Below the pieces are notes generated by a model. The model was not told the DNA's origin. It was given only the letters and a program-made list of their open reading frames with translations, and ran no database searches. From assembly GCA_022482925.1 (NCBI GenBank), contig JAKVOG010000002.1, forward strand, positions 287,399 to 351,398: a DNA stretch of 64,000 bases, written 5' to 3'. This DNA comes from Selenomonas sp. Lineage in GTDB: Bacteria; Bacillota; Negativicutes; Selenomonadales; Selenomonadaceae. Shown here piece by piece: positions 44,112 through 53,655 of this stretch. Numbering within the stretch: the stretch's first letter is position 1; every line of letters begins with the position of its first letter. A program made the translations under genes and the position numbers.

Positions 44112-45509
44112 ATGGACTTATCTTTTAGCCAGTTCATCCTCATCGTGGCTACGATTGCTGTGGTGATTGGCGGCGGCATCTATGCGGCCCGCTCGGTGAA
44201 ATCTGCGGAGGGCTACAGTCTGGGCGGACGGGCTGCCGGTGTGCCGCTGGTGGCTGGCAGTATTGCCGGTACCTGCGTGGGCGGTGGTGCCACGGTCGGC
44301 ACGGCCCAGCTGGCCTCTACCATCGGTTTATCGGCCTGGTGGTTCACCATCGGAACCGGCCTGAGTCTGATCCTGATGGGGCTTTTCTATGCCCGCCCGC
44401 TGCGGCGTACCTCGCTGGAGACGGTTTCCCAGTATCTGATCCTGAACTATGGCAAAGCCTCAGGGAACTTCACCAGCATCGCTTCGTCCGCTGGTATCCT
44501 GTTCAGTGCCGTAGCCAGCTGCCTGCCGGGCATCCAGATCCTGATGGTCATCCTGGGCATCCCGGACTGGGCTGCGGCCGGCATTCTGCTGGTACTCGTC
44601 GCCTCGTACAGCTTCTTCGGCGGAATGAAGAGCGCCGGTGTCGGCGGGATCCTGAAGATGGTCATTGTCTGGGTCAGCCTGTTCCTGGCGGGGAGCTCAG
44701 CCATCTATGCCATCCAGACCCAGCCGGAGATCATGGCCGCTCTGCCGGATTATCCCTGGTTCAGCCTGTTCGGCAGCGGCCTGTCCAATGTACTGACGAG
44801 TCTGTTCTCCCTGATCGTGGGGATGCTGTGCACGCAGACCTATATCCAGGCCATCTTCTCGGCCTCCAACCCGCGGACGGCCTCAATCGGTGCCTTTACG
44901 GCGGCGCTCATTACGATTCCGGTCGGTCTGCCCTGCGCGATGATTGGAATGTATATGCATGCCACGCATCCGGAGGTCTCCCCTATCCTGGTTCTGCCGA
45001 CCTACCTGCTCGAGTATCAGCCGACCCTGATCGGCGGTATTGCCATGGGCGGTATCGTCCTGTCGCTGATCAGTTCGATTGCCGGGCTGTCGCTCGGCAT
45101 CGGCACGATGCTGTCGCGGGATATCCTGACCAAGGCACTCCATGTGACGAGACCGGAGAATCAGCTGCGCCTGACCCGGGTGGTCGTGCTTGGCGTCATC
45201 ATCCTGTCATCCGGCATCGCCATCCTCAATGAGGGCTCGCAGGTTCTCTTTTGGAACTATCTGTCCATGGCCCTGCGTGGCGGCGGTATCTTCCTGCCAC
45301 TGACGCTGGCCATCTTCCGCCCACATGCCATTGCCGGCCACTGGGCGATTGCCTCGATGGTGCTGTCGACGCTGGTCGCCATTGCCGCAGCCATCCTGCA
45401 CAGCCCGGTCAGCCCGCTCTTCATCGGCCTGGGTCTCAGCTTTATCCTGCTGATCCCCGGCTATATCCAGAACCGGGGGCATCATTTCATGGAACATTCA
45501 TTACATTGA
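44112..45509 (+). CDS. sodium:solute symporter family transporter
   Basis: 465 residues, 12-13 membrane helices of the SSF (LeuT-fold) family. Evidence: the N-terminal SAEGYSLGGRAAGVPLVAGSIAGTCVGGGATVGTAQ sodium-site region and the GGMKSAGVGGILKM block. The substrate cannot be read. A peptidase gene follows 49 bases later, so an amino acid or a peptide product is possible. GGAGGC is ~11 bases before the ATG. The ISL3 element ends 32 bases upstream and may have cut off its native promoter. Confidence 0.82.
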   Translation: MDLSFSQFILIVATIAVVIGGGIYAARSVKSAEGYSLGGRAAGVPLVAGSIAGTCVGGGATVGTAQLASTIGLSAWWFTIGTGLSLILMGLFYARPLRRTSLETVSQYLILNYGKASGNFTSIASSAGILFSAVASCLPGIQILMVILGIPDWAAAGILLVLVASYSFFGGMKSAGVGGILKMVIVWVSLFLAGSSAIYAIQTQPEIMAALPDYPWFSLFGSGLSNVLTSLFSLIVGMLCTQTYIQAIFSASNPRTASIGAFTAALITIPVGLPCAMIGMYMHATHPEVSPILVLPTYLLEYQPTLIGGIAMGGIVLSLISSIAGLSLGIGTMLSRDILTKALHVTRPENQLRLTRVVVLGVIILSSGIAILNEGSQVLFWNYLSMALRGGGIFLPLTLAIFRPHAIAGHWAIASMVLSTLVAIAAAILHSPVSPLFIGLGLSFILLIPGYIQNRGHHFMEHSLH

Positions 45510-45558
45510 CTTCTGATGCAATATCCGATACAGCTCCTCTATAGAAAGGAAAGAATCT

Positions 45559-46638
45559 ATGCAGAATCGAATTGAACGTGTAATCGAGAATATGAAGGAA
45601 CTGGGCCTGTCGCAGCTGATGGTTGCGGACCCGATGAGCATCCGCTACCTGACCGGTATCTGTGTCGAGCCATACGAGCGGCTGTTTGCGTTCCTGATCC
45701 GTACGGACGGGCAGCACGTCTTCTTCCTGAACCATCTCTTCACAGTGCCGAAAACACCGTATCAGGAAGTGTGGTTCAGTGATACCGATGACTCCATCGG
45801 ACTCATGGCTGCCCATATCGACAACGGCCGTCTGGGCATCGACAAGACCTGGGCTGCCCGCTTCCTGATCCCGCTGGTGGAGCGCACCGGTGTCACTCCG
45901 GTACTGGCCTCTGCTGCCGTGGATGACTGCCGCGCCATCAAGGATGCCGAGGAACAGCGCCTGATGAAGGAAGCCTCCCGCATCAATGATGTTGTGATCG
46001 AGAAGGCCTTCCGTTTCATCAAAGCCGGTATGAGTGAGAAACAGGCGGCCGAATTCATTGACCGCAGCTATATCGAGGAAGGCGCACAGGGAACGAGCTT
46101 TACGACGATCGTTTCTTTCGGCGCCAATGCCGCTGATCCGCATCATGAACCGGATGGAACCATCCTAAAGGATGGCGAGTGCGTACTCATCGATATGGGC
46201 TGCGTCTATGAGGGCTATTGCTCAGATATGACCCGTACGTTCATCTGCGGTACAGCTGCTGATCCGGAGTTTGCGAAGGTCCATGAGCTGGTCCGTCAGG
46301 CAAATGAAAAAGCGGAACGCCTCATCCGTCCGGGGGTGAAGCTTTCCGCTATTGACGCCGAAGCACGCAAGTTCCTGGCTGCGGCCGGCTATGAAAAAGA
46401 ATTCAATCATCGTCTGGGGCATTTCATTGGCCAGACGGATCATGAGCAGGGCGATGTCAGCTCTGTCAACGATAATACGGTCGAGCCGGGCATGATCTTC
46501 TCGATCGAACCGGGCGTATATCTGGAGGGACGCTTCGGGGTACGTATCGAAGACCTGGTCCTCGTCACCAGGGATGGCTGCGAGATCCTGAATCACGTGG
46601 ATAAGCATCTGTGCACGATTCCTGCGACGGAGAACTGA
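45559..46638 (+). CDS. M24-family Xaa-Pro aminopeptidase-like protein
   Basis: 359 residues: creatinase-type N-domain ([22 protein letters not shown]), then the pita-bread metallopeptidase domain. Metal ligands are the aspartates in [20 protein letters not shown], the histidine in [17 protein letters not shown] and the glutamates in IFSIEPGVY and GVRIEDLV. All five are present. The usual HGTGH is [11 protein letters not shown], so the loop is slightly divergent. Probably cytosolic release of N-terminal residues from proline peptides. AGAAAGGAAAG precedes the start. Confidence 0.88.
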   Translation: MQNRIERVIENMKELGLSQLMVADPMSIRYLTGICVEPYERLFAFLIRTDGQHVFFLNHLFTVPKTPYQEVWFSDTDDSIGLMAAHIDNGRLGIDKTWAARFLIPLVERTGVTPVLASAAVDDCRAIKDAEEQRLMKEASRINDVVIEKAFRFIKAGMSEKQAAEFIDRSYIEEGAQGTSFTTIVSFGANAADPHHEPDGTILKDGECVLIDMGCVYEGYCSDMTRTFICGTAADPEFAKVHELVRQANEKAERLIRPGVKLSAIDAEARKFLAAAGYEKEFNHRLGHFIGQTDHEQGDVSSVNDNTVEPGMIFSIEPGVYLEGRFGVRIEDLVLVTRDGCEILNHVDKHLCTIPATEN

Positions 46639-46658
46639 TCTGGCTGTGCCGGATTGAT

Positions 46659-47378
46659 TCATTCCGGATAGAAGGCCAGTCCATCCCCACTCAGATTCTC
46701 CCGCAGGCCGCGCATAAACTGTGGGCCGGGATCTGCCTTGACCGAATGATAGCCGGGCACATCCTCATGGTACAGGCCACTGGCATGTGCTGCGACCTGC
46801 TGGTAATGACCAAAGACATACTGGATGGTCGGATACTGCTGGTGCAGGTAGCGGATCAGCTGGATATTGGCCTGCAGCTGGGCTTCGGTGAGGTTTTCCG
46901 TATCATCGGCCCCGCCTACGTTCTCGATACCGATCGAGCACCAGTTGTAGCCGATGGCATGGCGACAGAATGCTGTGGCCGGAGTCAGCTGATAGATCGT
47001 GCCATCACGGTCGACCAGGAACTGCGAGGCTACATTGAGTGTCCCGTTGGCCATTGCTTCCTTATAGAACCAGCTGTAGGTTCCCTCCCAGGTCGAGGCG
47101 CCGGTCCAATGCACGACCACAGCCTGCGGTACGATTTCCAGCTGCTCCTTCCCGTAATGCTTCTGCGTATATTCGCGGATCAGCTGCTCACGGGTCCCGT
47201 TCCAGAGGATCGGCTTATCGACGATGTCCGGCCGGGGAACCGTTCGTTGCGCTGGCACGTTTGAAGCTGTGCTGGCAGGATTTTCTTCCGTGGCAAATGT
47301 TGTATCGGCAGCCTGCCCGCAGCCGGGCAGGGTCAGCAGGCAGATTGCCGTACAGACTGCAAGTAATGAACGTTTCAA
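46659..47378 (-). CDS. N-acetylmuramoyl-L-alanine amidase, lipoprotein (Amidase_2)
   Basis: Zinc amidase that cuts muramyl-peptide bonds. A TTG start at 47378 with AAAGGAAG 8 bases upstream gives a lipoprotein signal (RSLLAVCTAICLLTLPGCGQ) with the lipidated cysteine in PGC. The Amidase_2 domain shows zinc histidines in VVHWTGAS and YVFGHYQQVAA and the catalytic region IGIENVGG. About 239 residues; a role in peptidoglycan turnover at the periplasmic membrane face is likely. It converges on the peptidase gene with a 20-base gap and no clear terminator between them. Confidence 0.85.
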   Translation of the reverse strand: MKRSLLAVCTAICLLTLPGCGQAADTTFATEENPASTASNVPAQRTVPRPDIVDKPILWNGTREQLIREYTQKHYGKEQLEIVPQAVVVHWTGASTWEGTYSWFYKEAMANGTLNVASQFLVDRDGTIYQLTPATAFCRHAIGYNWCSIGIENVGGADDTENLTEAQLQANIQLIRYLHQQYPTIQYVFGHYQQVAAHASGLYHEDVPGYHSVKADPGPQFMRGLRENLSGDGLAFYPE

Positions 47379-47456
47379 GATCAGCACTTCCTTTCCTGTA
47401 TTCCTATTCGTCATCGAACTATGGATTCCTGCATTCCGGCCGGAATGCAGGGAAAT

Positions 47457-47505
47457 GAAAAGACACGGCCGTGTACCCCCAGGGGCTGCATGGCCGTGTC
47501 TTTAT
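47457..47505 (-). terminator. terminator between two minus-strand genes
   Basis: AGACACGGCC / GGCCGTGTCT with a GC-rich middle; on the minus strand it ends in TCTTTTC. It lies just after the small acidic protein gene and before the amidase gene. Confidence 0.65.
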
Positions 47506-47519
47506 CTGTCGTATACGGT

Positions 47520-47780
47520 TCAGGCATGTGCCAGCTCGTCGTTCTCGTCGAACACCGGTGTTTTTGCACCCAGCAGCTCGTTGAAATCGATCTTCGGCAG
47601 GCTGCCCTCGCGTACGCTGCGCACCTGTTCGGTCACGCTTTGATCATCGGCAAACGGGCGGCACTCTTCCAGGCTCTGCTCCATGCCATTCGTCTCCGGG
47701 ATATAGAATCCCAGCTTATCAGCAACTGCTTTGAACGCATAGAAACGTTCCGTCAGTTCGCACCATTCAAGATTTTTCAT
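47520..47780 (-). CDS. small acidic protein of unknown function
   Basis: 86 residues, acidic (LGAKTPVFDENDELAHA at the C-terminus), no signal or membrane segment. The start at 47780 (MKNLEWCELTERFYAFK) has GAGGAGA 8 bases upstream. Has its own terminator, so it is probably expressed. No family recognised. Confidence 0.6.
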   Translation of the reverse strand: MKNLEWCELTERFYAFKAVADKLGFYIPETNGMEQSLEECRPFADDQSVTEQVRSVREGSLPKIDFNELLGAKTPVFDENDELAHA

Positions 47781-47923
47781 GTAAAGATCTCCTCTGTTCC
47801 AGTTCCTTATTAAAAACGAATATAGATACATCCCCCTGCACCGTTAATCCCTATCCGATGCAACGACTAGAATCATAACAGTTTTCTTTCGAGTTGTCAA
47901 ATTTGGTTGGTTGCGTCTACAAA

Positions 47924-47953
47924 TTGGCAGTTTACCGGATTCTGTGCTAAACT
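47924..47953 (+). promoter_or_regulatory. candidate promoter of the following small membrane protein gene
   Basis: TTGGCA and TAAACT 18 bases apart, preceded by an AT-rich stretch; 40 bases above the start codon. Confidence 0.35.
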
Positions 47954-47992
47954 GGAAACAGATTCAAATCCAAATAATATGAGGTGTTTTCA

Positions 47993-48382
47993 TTGACTAT
48001 CATCTACTGGCTTATCGTAATCGTGCTGTGCCTGATCTTCTTCTTCGAGATGCGTCATTCCCTGCATCGGTCCTCAGAGACCAACCGCCTGATCGAGAAG
48101 TACATCAACGACCTGCAGAACAAGGAACTCATCGAGGAAATCTATTGCTATTGCCTGAGCGATTTCAAGCTGCGGCGTATCATGAAAAATTATAAGATCA
48201 CCCGTGATGACATCGGGAAACTGTACCAGAAACTGCTGCTATGGGGCAATTTCCGCAAAGGCCGCCGTTTCGTGCCAATCTCGTCATTCTTCTACGTCTA
48301 TACGCTGGAGTACCTGATCAAGAACAAAAATGAAGATGCCAAAAAGCTCACCATGCGCTGCATGAACTTCTTCCACATCTGA
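47993..48382 (+). CDS. small membrane-anchored protein of unknown function
   Basis: 129 residues. One N-terminal membrane helix (TIIYWLIVIVLCLIFFFEM), then a basic, helical cytoplasmic part (RRIMKNYKITRDDIGKLYQKLLLWG). TTG 47993 has GAGGTG 6 bases upstream; GTG 47984 is an alternative. No family recognised. Confidence 0.6.
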   Translation: MTIIYWLIVIVLCLIFFFEMRHSLHRSSETNRLIEKYINDLQNKELIEEIYCYCLSDFKLRRIMKNYKITRDDIGKLYQKLLLWGNFRKGRRFVPISSFFYVYTLEYLIKNKNEDAKKLTMRCMNFFHI

Positions 48383-48401
48383 TCTGTATTTTAGAAACGG
48401 T

Positions 48402-49254
48402 TCAATCCTTCGATATCTCTGAAAGGATATTTACCACTTCATCACACACAGCCTCGAATTCAAGTCCTTGCGCATAGGAAAAATTTTGCTGATATGTTTT
48501 CCATAACTGCTGCATTGGTGAGCTTGCCTTAACCGTGGACATAATTTCCCGATACCTCTGCAACACCTTACCTGAGCTACGCTTTTCAGCTGTTGAAATA
48601 AGCGCTTTAGACAGTATTTCATGGCTGATTTTATCTCTCCTGAGCCTCGACAGGATAAAAATATCATAATAGTCCCTGGGACGCGTGTTCTGGTCGCCAC
48701 ATGAGATGACCGTCTCCAGTTTCTCTGCTAAAACCTGTCTCAGGTGTATAGGCAAGGATACGGATGCGCCGTTCTTCCATTAGTAAGGGATAGGAGAATT
48801 CCATCTCGCGGGGTGTGATGCAGTCTCCTGTGGTAATATCCAATTTCAATGGCACGGCCATAGGTGGCTGATTAGCGGTCAACGCCACGCGATAGCCATT
48901 GTAATCATCGCCCTCACGAATTTTGCCAATATGCTTGAAAGTGAAGCTCACCTCATCTGGTAAATCAATCCGGCAGAAATCTTCAAACATGGAACGCACA
49001 GTTTCTTCGTTAACGGGCATTCCCTTGATGGTTGCATCCATGTCCATTGTTGCTCGCGTGTCTAATCCCATCATGGCTGCAATCAGAAATCCGCCTTTTA
49101 AAATGAAATGCTCTTTATAGGCCGACAGGGAAATCCGCTCAAGGAGACGTTCCAACATATAGTTCTGCAAGACCAGTTGAGCCGAGATATGCTTATCTTT
49201 GGCTATTTTTTTGACCATCGCCTTGAATTGCATGGTATTTTTTACTTGTCTCAA
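48402..49254 (-). CDS. abiEii: AbiEii/AbiGii nucleotidyltransferase toxin (one apparent frameshift)
   Basis: Toxin of the AbiE type IV toxin-antitoxin system, linked to phage abortive infection. DNA-polymerase-beta-like nucleotidyltransferase: LKGGFLIAAMMGLDTRATMDMDATIKG holds the G..F and D-x-D motifs, VPLKLDITTGD the next acidic motif, then TVLAEKLETVIS and TRPRDYYDIFIL. The frame breaks at the run at 48734 (GG on the minus strand); one G fewer gives YTPETVLAEKLE. It overlaps the antitoxin gene by four bases. Confidence 0.88.
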
Positions 49255-49844
49255 AGCAACACCTCCAGATACGATCTGAGTTTGTCTTCTACATGCAAGC
49301 GTTTCGCATATTCGGATAACCTGGGCAGGTCCTTTTCCTGCCTCTCTGCGTACTGCTTGAACGCAGACGTCACAAGTTGGATATCTGCGCCGTTACCTCC
49401 GCGTAGTATATCGCAAAGTGTTCGTTCCACAGAATATGTCCGTACCTTGTTTCCCACCGGCGTTATGGCTTCTGAAATCCCCATCTCATATATTCCCTTG
49501 CTGGCCTGTGAGCAATGTACCCCCTCGGCCTTGACATTGCGAAGATTATACCCCTGTGGAAAGGTCATCTGAAAAACATTTGGCGTTTGATCGGTCAATC
49601 CCCATAAGAAAAGAGCTGTACCATATGAGAAGATTCCTCTTTTGAAGCGCCCCTGCAGTTCTACAAACTCATCCCCCCAACTTTCCGGCAAGTTATATAC
49701 GCCGCGTGCAGACTTTTCCAATCGACCTGTGTCTGTCAGATGTTTCAAGCTTCCTCTTGCGAACCCTAAAGCAGTGGCTTGAGCTGATGTTACAACGCCG
49801 TGGTTTTCCCGGACTTTCTCCAAAAATTCATTAGCTGAAGGCAT
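49251..49844 (-). CDS. abiEi: AbiEi antitoxin, transcriptional regulator
   Basis: 197 residues. N-terminal winged helix (VVTSAQATALGFARGSLKHL..GRLEKSARGVYNLPES), then the AbiEi C-terminal antitoxin region (YSVERTLCDILRGG). In the AbiE family this protein neutralises AbiEii and represses the operon by binding inverted repeats. ATG 49844 has GAGGTGA 5 bases upstream; earlier in-frame codons overlap the operator. Confidence 0.9.
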   Translation of the reverse strand: MPSANEFLEKVRENHGVVTSAQATALGFARGSLKHLTDTGRLEKSARGVYNLPESWGDEFVELQGRFKRGIFSYGTALFLWGLTDQTPNVFQMTFPQGYNLRNVKAEGVHCSQASKGIYEMGISEAITPVGNKVRTYSVERTLCDILRGGNGADIQLVTSAFKQYAERQEKDLPRLSEYAKRLHVEDKLRSYLEVLL

Positions 49845-49865
49845 TATTGTCACCTCTTTTGTTTT

Positions 49866-49908
49866 TACTTTCACGCTTTATATTATATGATATATAAGCA
49901 TGAAAGTA
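49866..49908. promoter_or_regulatory. abiE operator/promoter: 13-bp inverted repeats
   Basis: TACTTTCACGCTT and AAGCATGAAAGTA pair with one mismatch across 17 AT-rich bases that hold the minus-strand -10 (TATAAT, with TTTACT 17 bases up). An AbiEi-type dimer bound here would block transcription. It ends 22 bases above the antitoxin start. Confidence 0.7.
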
Positions 49909-49939
49909 AAATTATTTCAATAACATCATGCCATTATAC

Positions 49940-49991
49940 AAAAAGGTGCCATTGACCAGCGCAAAAATACGTTGGTACAACAGCACCTTTT
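49940..49991 (-). terminator. terminator after the SagB-like gene
   Basis: AAAAGGTGC / GCACCTTTT stem, ends in a T-run on the minus strand, 10 bases after the stop at 50001. Confidence 0.7.
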
Positions 49992-50000
49992 ATTTATGAA

Positions 50001-50711
50001 TCAGATCCGGCCTACGGAGGCAGCGTACACGGCAAATTCTGCTTTGCCGTCAAGCCCCAGGGCCTGATTCAGTTTATCGTCTGAGAAGGCACCGATGGCG
50101 CACACACCGGTCTTGATGGTTTGTGCTGCCAGGTACAGGTTCTGACAGACATGACCGGCATCCAGGAACAGATAGCGGTAGGCACGGGTGCCGAACCGGT
50201 TGGTCATGCGTTCCAGGACTGCGGCCCAGACAAAGGTAACCGCATTATTGGCCGTCATATTCTTGGCCCGGAAAGCGGAGCGGAATTGCTCTCCCGCTGC
50301 TTCATCGGTACTCAGTGGCAGCAGTGCGTGCTCAAAAGCCAGATAACGATACAGCCCCGGATGAAGCCCCTGTACATGCTGAATGTACAGATAGGTCTCA
50401 AAGGCATGCCGCCCGCCGGCTGATGGAACATTGCGGGCACTGCCGCAGTTCGGCAGTCCCATCTTGACGCCCTGGGTGCACCAGAGCAGATAAGATAGTT
50501 CCTTGAAGGTCAGCGGCACATCACTGTATTGCCGGACCGTTGCCCGCAGTTCGATGAGCTCGAGGAAATTCACGGTCTGATCCGGCAGCAGTTCCGGATC
50601 AGACAGCGGAATGATCTTTGTTCCCGGTGCTACCGGCTTTTCTGGTACAGGCGGCGGTGTCCCCTGGGCAAACGGAGTCGTTGGATTCCGTTCAAGGGTC
50701 GTATCCGCCAT
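50001..50711 (-). CDS. SagB/nitroreductase-type FMN oxidoreductase
   Basis: 236 residues of the SagB/ThcOx-type nitroreductase fold: LIELRATVRQYSDVPLTFKELSYLLW (FMN phosphate contacts), SARNVPSAGGRHAFETYL and the C-terminal LDAGHVCQNLYLAAQTIKTGVCAIGAF. Proteins of this kind, standing without azoline synthase genes, are common; no peptide-modification partner lies here. It may reduce nitro compounds or quinones. Ribosome site weak (GAAGAA). Separated from hisIE by 82 bases and has its own terminator. Confidence 0.78.
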   Translation of the reverse strand: MADTTLERNPTTPFAQGTPPPVPEKPVAPGTKIIPLSDPELLPDQTVNFLELIELRATVRQYSDVPLTFKELSYLLWCTQGVKMGLPNCGSARNVPSAGGRHAFETYLYIQHVQGLHPGLYRYLAFEHALLPLSTDEAAGEQFRSAFRAKNMTANNAVTFVWAAVLERMTNRFGTRAYRYLFLDAGHVCQNLYLAAQTIKTGVCAIGAFSDDKLNQALGLDGKAEFAVYAASVGRI

Positions 50712-50793
50712 GAATTGTTCTTCGATGGTTTGTATGTTCCATATGTTCCGTATCGCTCACGGGTCTCCCCTCCTTAACAGGCAAAACGGCCAA

Positions 50794-51504
50794 TCATAAA
50801 TCCGGACGATTGCCGGTTTTGCCGGTGAACTGGTGATAGGTGCCACCCTTGCGGCGGCTCATGAGCTCGCCAAGCAGCTCATCCGGGCTCAGCTTATGAT
50901 AAGCCAGCAGGACGAGGCAGTGATACCAGAGATCCCCCATCTCATAGAGGACCTCTTTCTTGCTGTTGTTCTTCGACGCAATGACCGTCTCGACGGCTTC
51001 TTCGCCGACCTTCTTGAGGATCTTGTCCTGTCCCTTTTCAAAGAGATAATTGGTATAGGAACCTTCAACCGGATTCAGCTGACGATCCTGAATGACATGA
51101 TAGAGCTCGTTGAGGACTGTAGCCAGTGAGGTCTGTGGCTCCGGCGGAACGATCGCCACGCCCTTTTCCTCGGTTCCCATCAGCTTGCGGCCGCTGAAGC
51201 AGGTATAAGTGCCCGTATGGCAGGCCACGCCCGTCTGATGTACACGAATCAGCAGCGTATCGCCATCACAGTCATAGGAGATCTCCCTGACCTTCTGCTT
51301 GTTGCCGGACTCTTCGCCCTTATTCCAGAGCTTTTGACGGCTGCGGCTGTAGAACCAGGTATAGCCGGTCTCAAGGGTTTTCTCGAGGGATTCCTTGTTC
51401 ATATAGGCCAGCATGAGCACCTGCCCGTTCTCTTCCTGTACGACTGCGGGAACCAGACCCTTCTCGTCAAACTTCACCATAGAAATATCAATGTTTTTAT
51501 CCAT
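50794..51504 (-). CDS. hisIE: bifunctional phosphoribosyl-AMP cyclohydrolase / phosphoribosyl-ATP pyrophosphatase
   Basis: Steps 2 and 3 of histidine synthesis in one chain of 236 residues. HisI part: [29 protein letters not shown] and metal ligands in [12 protein letters not shown] and [10 protein letters not shown]. HisE part from ~residue 125: [23 protein letters not shown] and ALYEMGD-like [10 protein letters not shown]. Start overlaps the hisF stop (TAATG). Last gene of the his operon. Confidence 0.95.
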   Translation of the reverse strand: MDKNIDISMVKFDEKGLVPAVVQEENGQVLMLAYMNKESLEKTLETGYTWFYSRSRQKLWNKGEESGNKQKVREISYDCDGDTLLIRVHQTGVACHTGTYTCFSGRKLMGTEEKGVAIVPPEPQTSLATVLNELYHVIQDRQLNPVEGSYTNYLFEKGQDKILKKVGEEAVETVIASKNNSKKEVLYEMGDLWYHCLVLLAYHKLSPDELLGELMSRRKGGTYHQFTGKTGNRPDL

Positions 51505-52265
51505 TAGAATCTTACCTCCACGCCACGAGATTTGAGATAATCTTTCACTTGCCTTACCGTAAACTTGCCATAGTGGAACACAGAGGCAGCCAGTACCGCA
51601 TCAGCTTTGCCGATGGTCAGCACATCATAGAAATGCTCCAGCTCACCCGCACCGCCTGAGGCGATGACCGGTACATTGACGGCTTCCGACACGGCCCGGG
51701 TCAACGGGATATCATAGCCATCTTTGGTACCGTCTGCATCCATGCTGGTCAGCAGGATCTCGCCGGCGCCCAAGGGCAACCGCCTTCCTGACCCATTCGA
51801 TGCAGTCAAGACCGGTCGGCGTACGTCCGCCGTTCACATAGACCTCCCAGCGGTCCTCACCGCTGCGCCGGGCATCTACCGCCAGGACAATGCACTGACG
51901 ACCGAAATTTCTCAGCCCCCTCGCGGATCAGGTCCGGGTTCTTTATTGCCGCCGTATTGACGGACGTCTTATCGGCACCAGCCTTGAGCATGCGCCGCAT
52001 GTCCTCGACCGTCCGGATACCGCCGCCGACCGTGAACGGGAATGAATACCTGAGACGCACAATCCTGGGCCACCTGGACCATCGTATTGCGCTGCTCATT
52101 GGACGCCGTGATGTCCAGGAACACCAGCTCGTCGGCGCGCTCCGCATCATAGCGGGCCGCCAGCTCGACCGGATCACCGGCATCGCGCAGGCCGACAAAA
52201 TTAGTTCCCTTGACGACACGGCCATCTTTTACATCCAGACAAGGAATGATTCTCTTTGTATACAT
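51504..52265 (-). CDS. hisF: imidazole glycerol phosphate synthase subunit HisF (three apparent frameshifts)
   Basis: Cyclase half of the HisFH enzyme. Starts [20 protein letters not shown] with the catalytic aspartate in CLDV, continues [16 protein letters not shown], then IVLAVDARR.. and [16 protein letters not shown], ending GVEVRF. The frame shifts at 52038 (GGG, plus strand), 51905 (AAA) and 51769 (CCC). One base fewer in each gives [23 protein letters not shown] and [12 protein letters not shown]. All expected residues then appear, so I treat the gene as whole. Confidence 0.9.
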
Positions 52266-52266
52266 T

Positions 52267-52999
52267 TTATCCCTCCTTGCCGGCAATTTCAATAGCTTCT
52301 TGTAAATCGAGCGTTCCCATATAGATGGACTTGCCGACGATCACGCCTTCAATGCCGTCTTTCTCATAAGGCTTGAGGGCCCGGATATCCTCGACGGATT
52401 TTACCCCGCCCGAAGCCACGATCTGAATGCCGCTCTCGCGGGCCAGTCTGGCCGTAGCCTCGACATTGACGCCCTCGAGCGTGCCGTCGCGGGCGATATC
52501 CGTATAGATGATGGTGCGCACCCCGGCCTTGCCCATTTCACGGGCCAGATCACCGACCTGCACGTTGCCCGATACACCCCAGCCATCCACGGCCACGATA
52601 CCATCTTTTGCATCAATGCCGACCTACGACCCGGTCGCCATATTTCGCGCAGGCAGCCTTGACCAGCTCCGGATTACGGACGGCGACCGAGCCCAGGATG
52701 ACCCGGCGTACGCCAAGGGCCAGGACTTCATCGACGTTCTCCATCGTCCGGATGCCGCCACCCAGTTCAACCGGGATCGTAACAGCGGCCAGGATGGCTT
52801 TCACCGTGGCAAGGTTCTGCGACTTGCCGGCCAGTGCACCGTCCAGATCGACCAGATGCAGGAACCGGGCGCCCTGCTGCTGCCATTTCCGGGCCATAGC
52901 GGCCGGATCATCGGAGAAGACGGTCTCCTGTGCAAAGTCGCCTTTCAGCAGGCGGACACATTTGCCCCCACGGATATCGATTGCCGGAAAAATAAGCAT
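52267..52999 (-). CDS. hisA: ProFAR isomerase HisA (one apparent frameshift)
   Basis: TIM-barrel isomerase, step 4 of the pathway. [22 protein letters not shown] holds the catalytic aspartate in [17 protein letters not shown] and [13 protein letters not shown] (second catalytic aspartate) and [13 protein letters not shown] follow. The frame breaks after DRVV at the CC of 52623 (plus strand); one base fewer gives [19 protein letters not shown]. It ends two bases before the hisF start. Confidence 0.92.
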
Positions 53000-53011
53000 A
53001 AGAAACCCTCC

Positions 53012-53623
53012 TCAGCCTTCAATGAAATTCTTCAAGATGGTCAGTCCGACATCGCCGGATTTCTCCGGATGGAACTGCGTGGCCTGGATATTCCCAGCGG
53101 CCACCGACGCCGTCAAAAGCTCACCATAGACCGCTGCACTGGTGATGATCGAGCGGTCAGCCGGTACTGCATGGTAGCTGTGGACAAAGTAGACATAAGG
53201 CTTGACCGAAAGGTTCCTGAAGAGATCGACGCTTTGCCGTGGCTCGGTGATGATCAGACTGTTCCAGCCCATGTGCGGCACCTTGAGTCCCGGTGCCTGG
53301 ATTTTCCGGACCATGCCTTTCAGCAGGCCGAGCCCCGCTACGCCCGGGGATTCCTCACTGCCTTCAAACAGGATCTGCAGACCGACGCAGATACCCAGCA
53401 GCGGAGTTCCCTTCGCGACGCAGGCCCGTATGGTCGGGATCAGTCCCGTGGCGGTGAGGTTCTTCATGCAGTCACCGAAGGCACCGACGCCTGGCAGGAC
53501 AATCTTGTCAGCCGCGGCTATCTCAGCGGCATCACTGGTGACCCGGACCTCTGCACCCAGTGCAGCCAACGCTTTCTCCACACTGAACAGGTTGCCGACT
53601 CCGTAATCTATTACTGCAATCAT
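53012..53623 (-). CDS. hisH: imidazole glycerol phosphate synthase, glutamine amidotransferase subunit
   Basis: Supplies ammonia to HisF. 203 residues, class I glutaminase: nucleophile cysteine in LLGICVGLQILFEGSEE, histidine and glutamate in QFHPEKSGDVG, with DYGVGNLFSVEKAL at the N-terminus. Full length, frame intact. Confidence 0.95.
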   Translation of the reverse strand: MIAVIDYGVGNLFSVEKALAALGAEVRVTSDAAEIAAADKIVLPGVGAFGDCMKNLTATGLIPTIRACVAKGTPLLGICVGLQILFEGSEESPGVAGLGLLKGMVRKIQAPGLKVPHMGWNSLIITEPRQSVDLFRNLSVKPYVYFVHSYHAVPADRSIITSAAVYGELLTASVAAGNIQATQFHPEKSGDVGLTILKNFIEG

Positions 53624-53655
53624 GTGCTTCCTCCTCTGAACGTTAGAATCCGGAA

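Noticed and set aside
50001..50711. SagB as part of a thiazole/oxazole-modified peptide cluster.
   Set aside because: No cyclodehydratase (SagC/D) or precursor peptide gene adjoins it; neighbours are his genes and AbiE.
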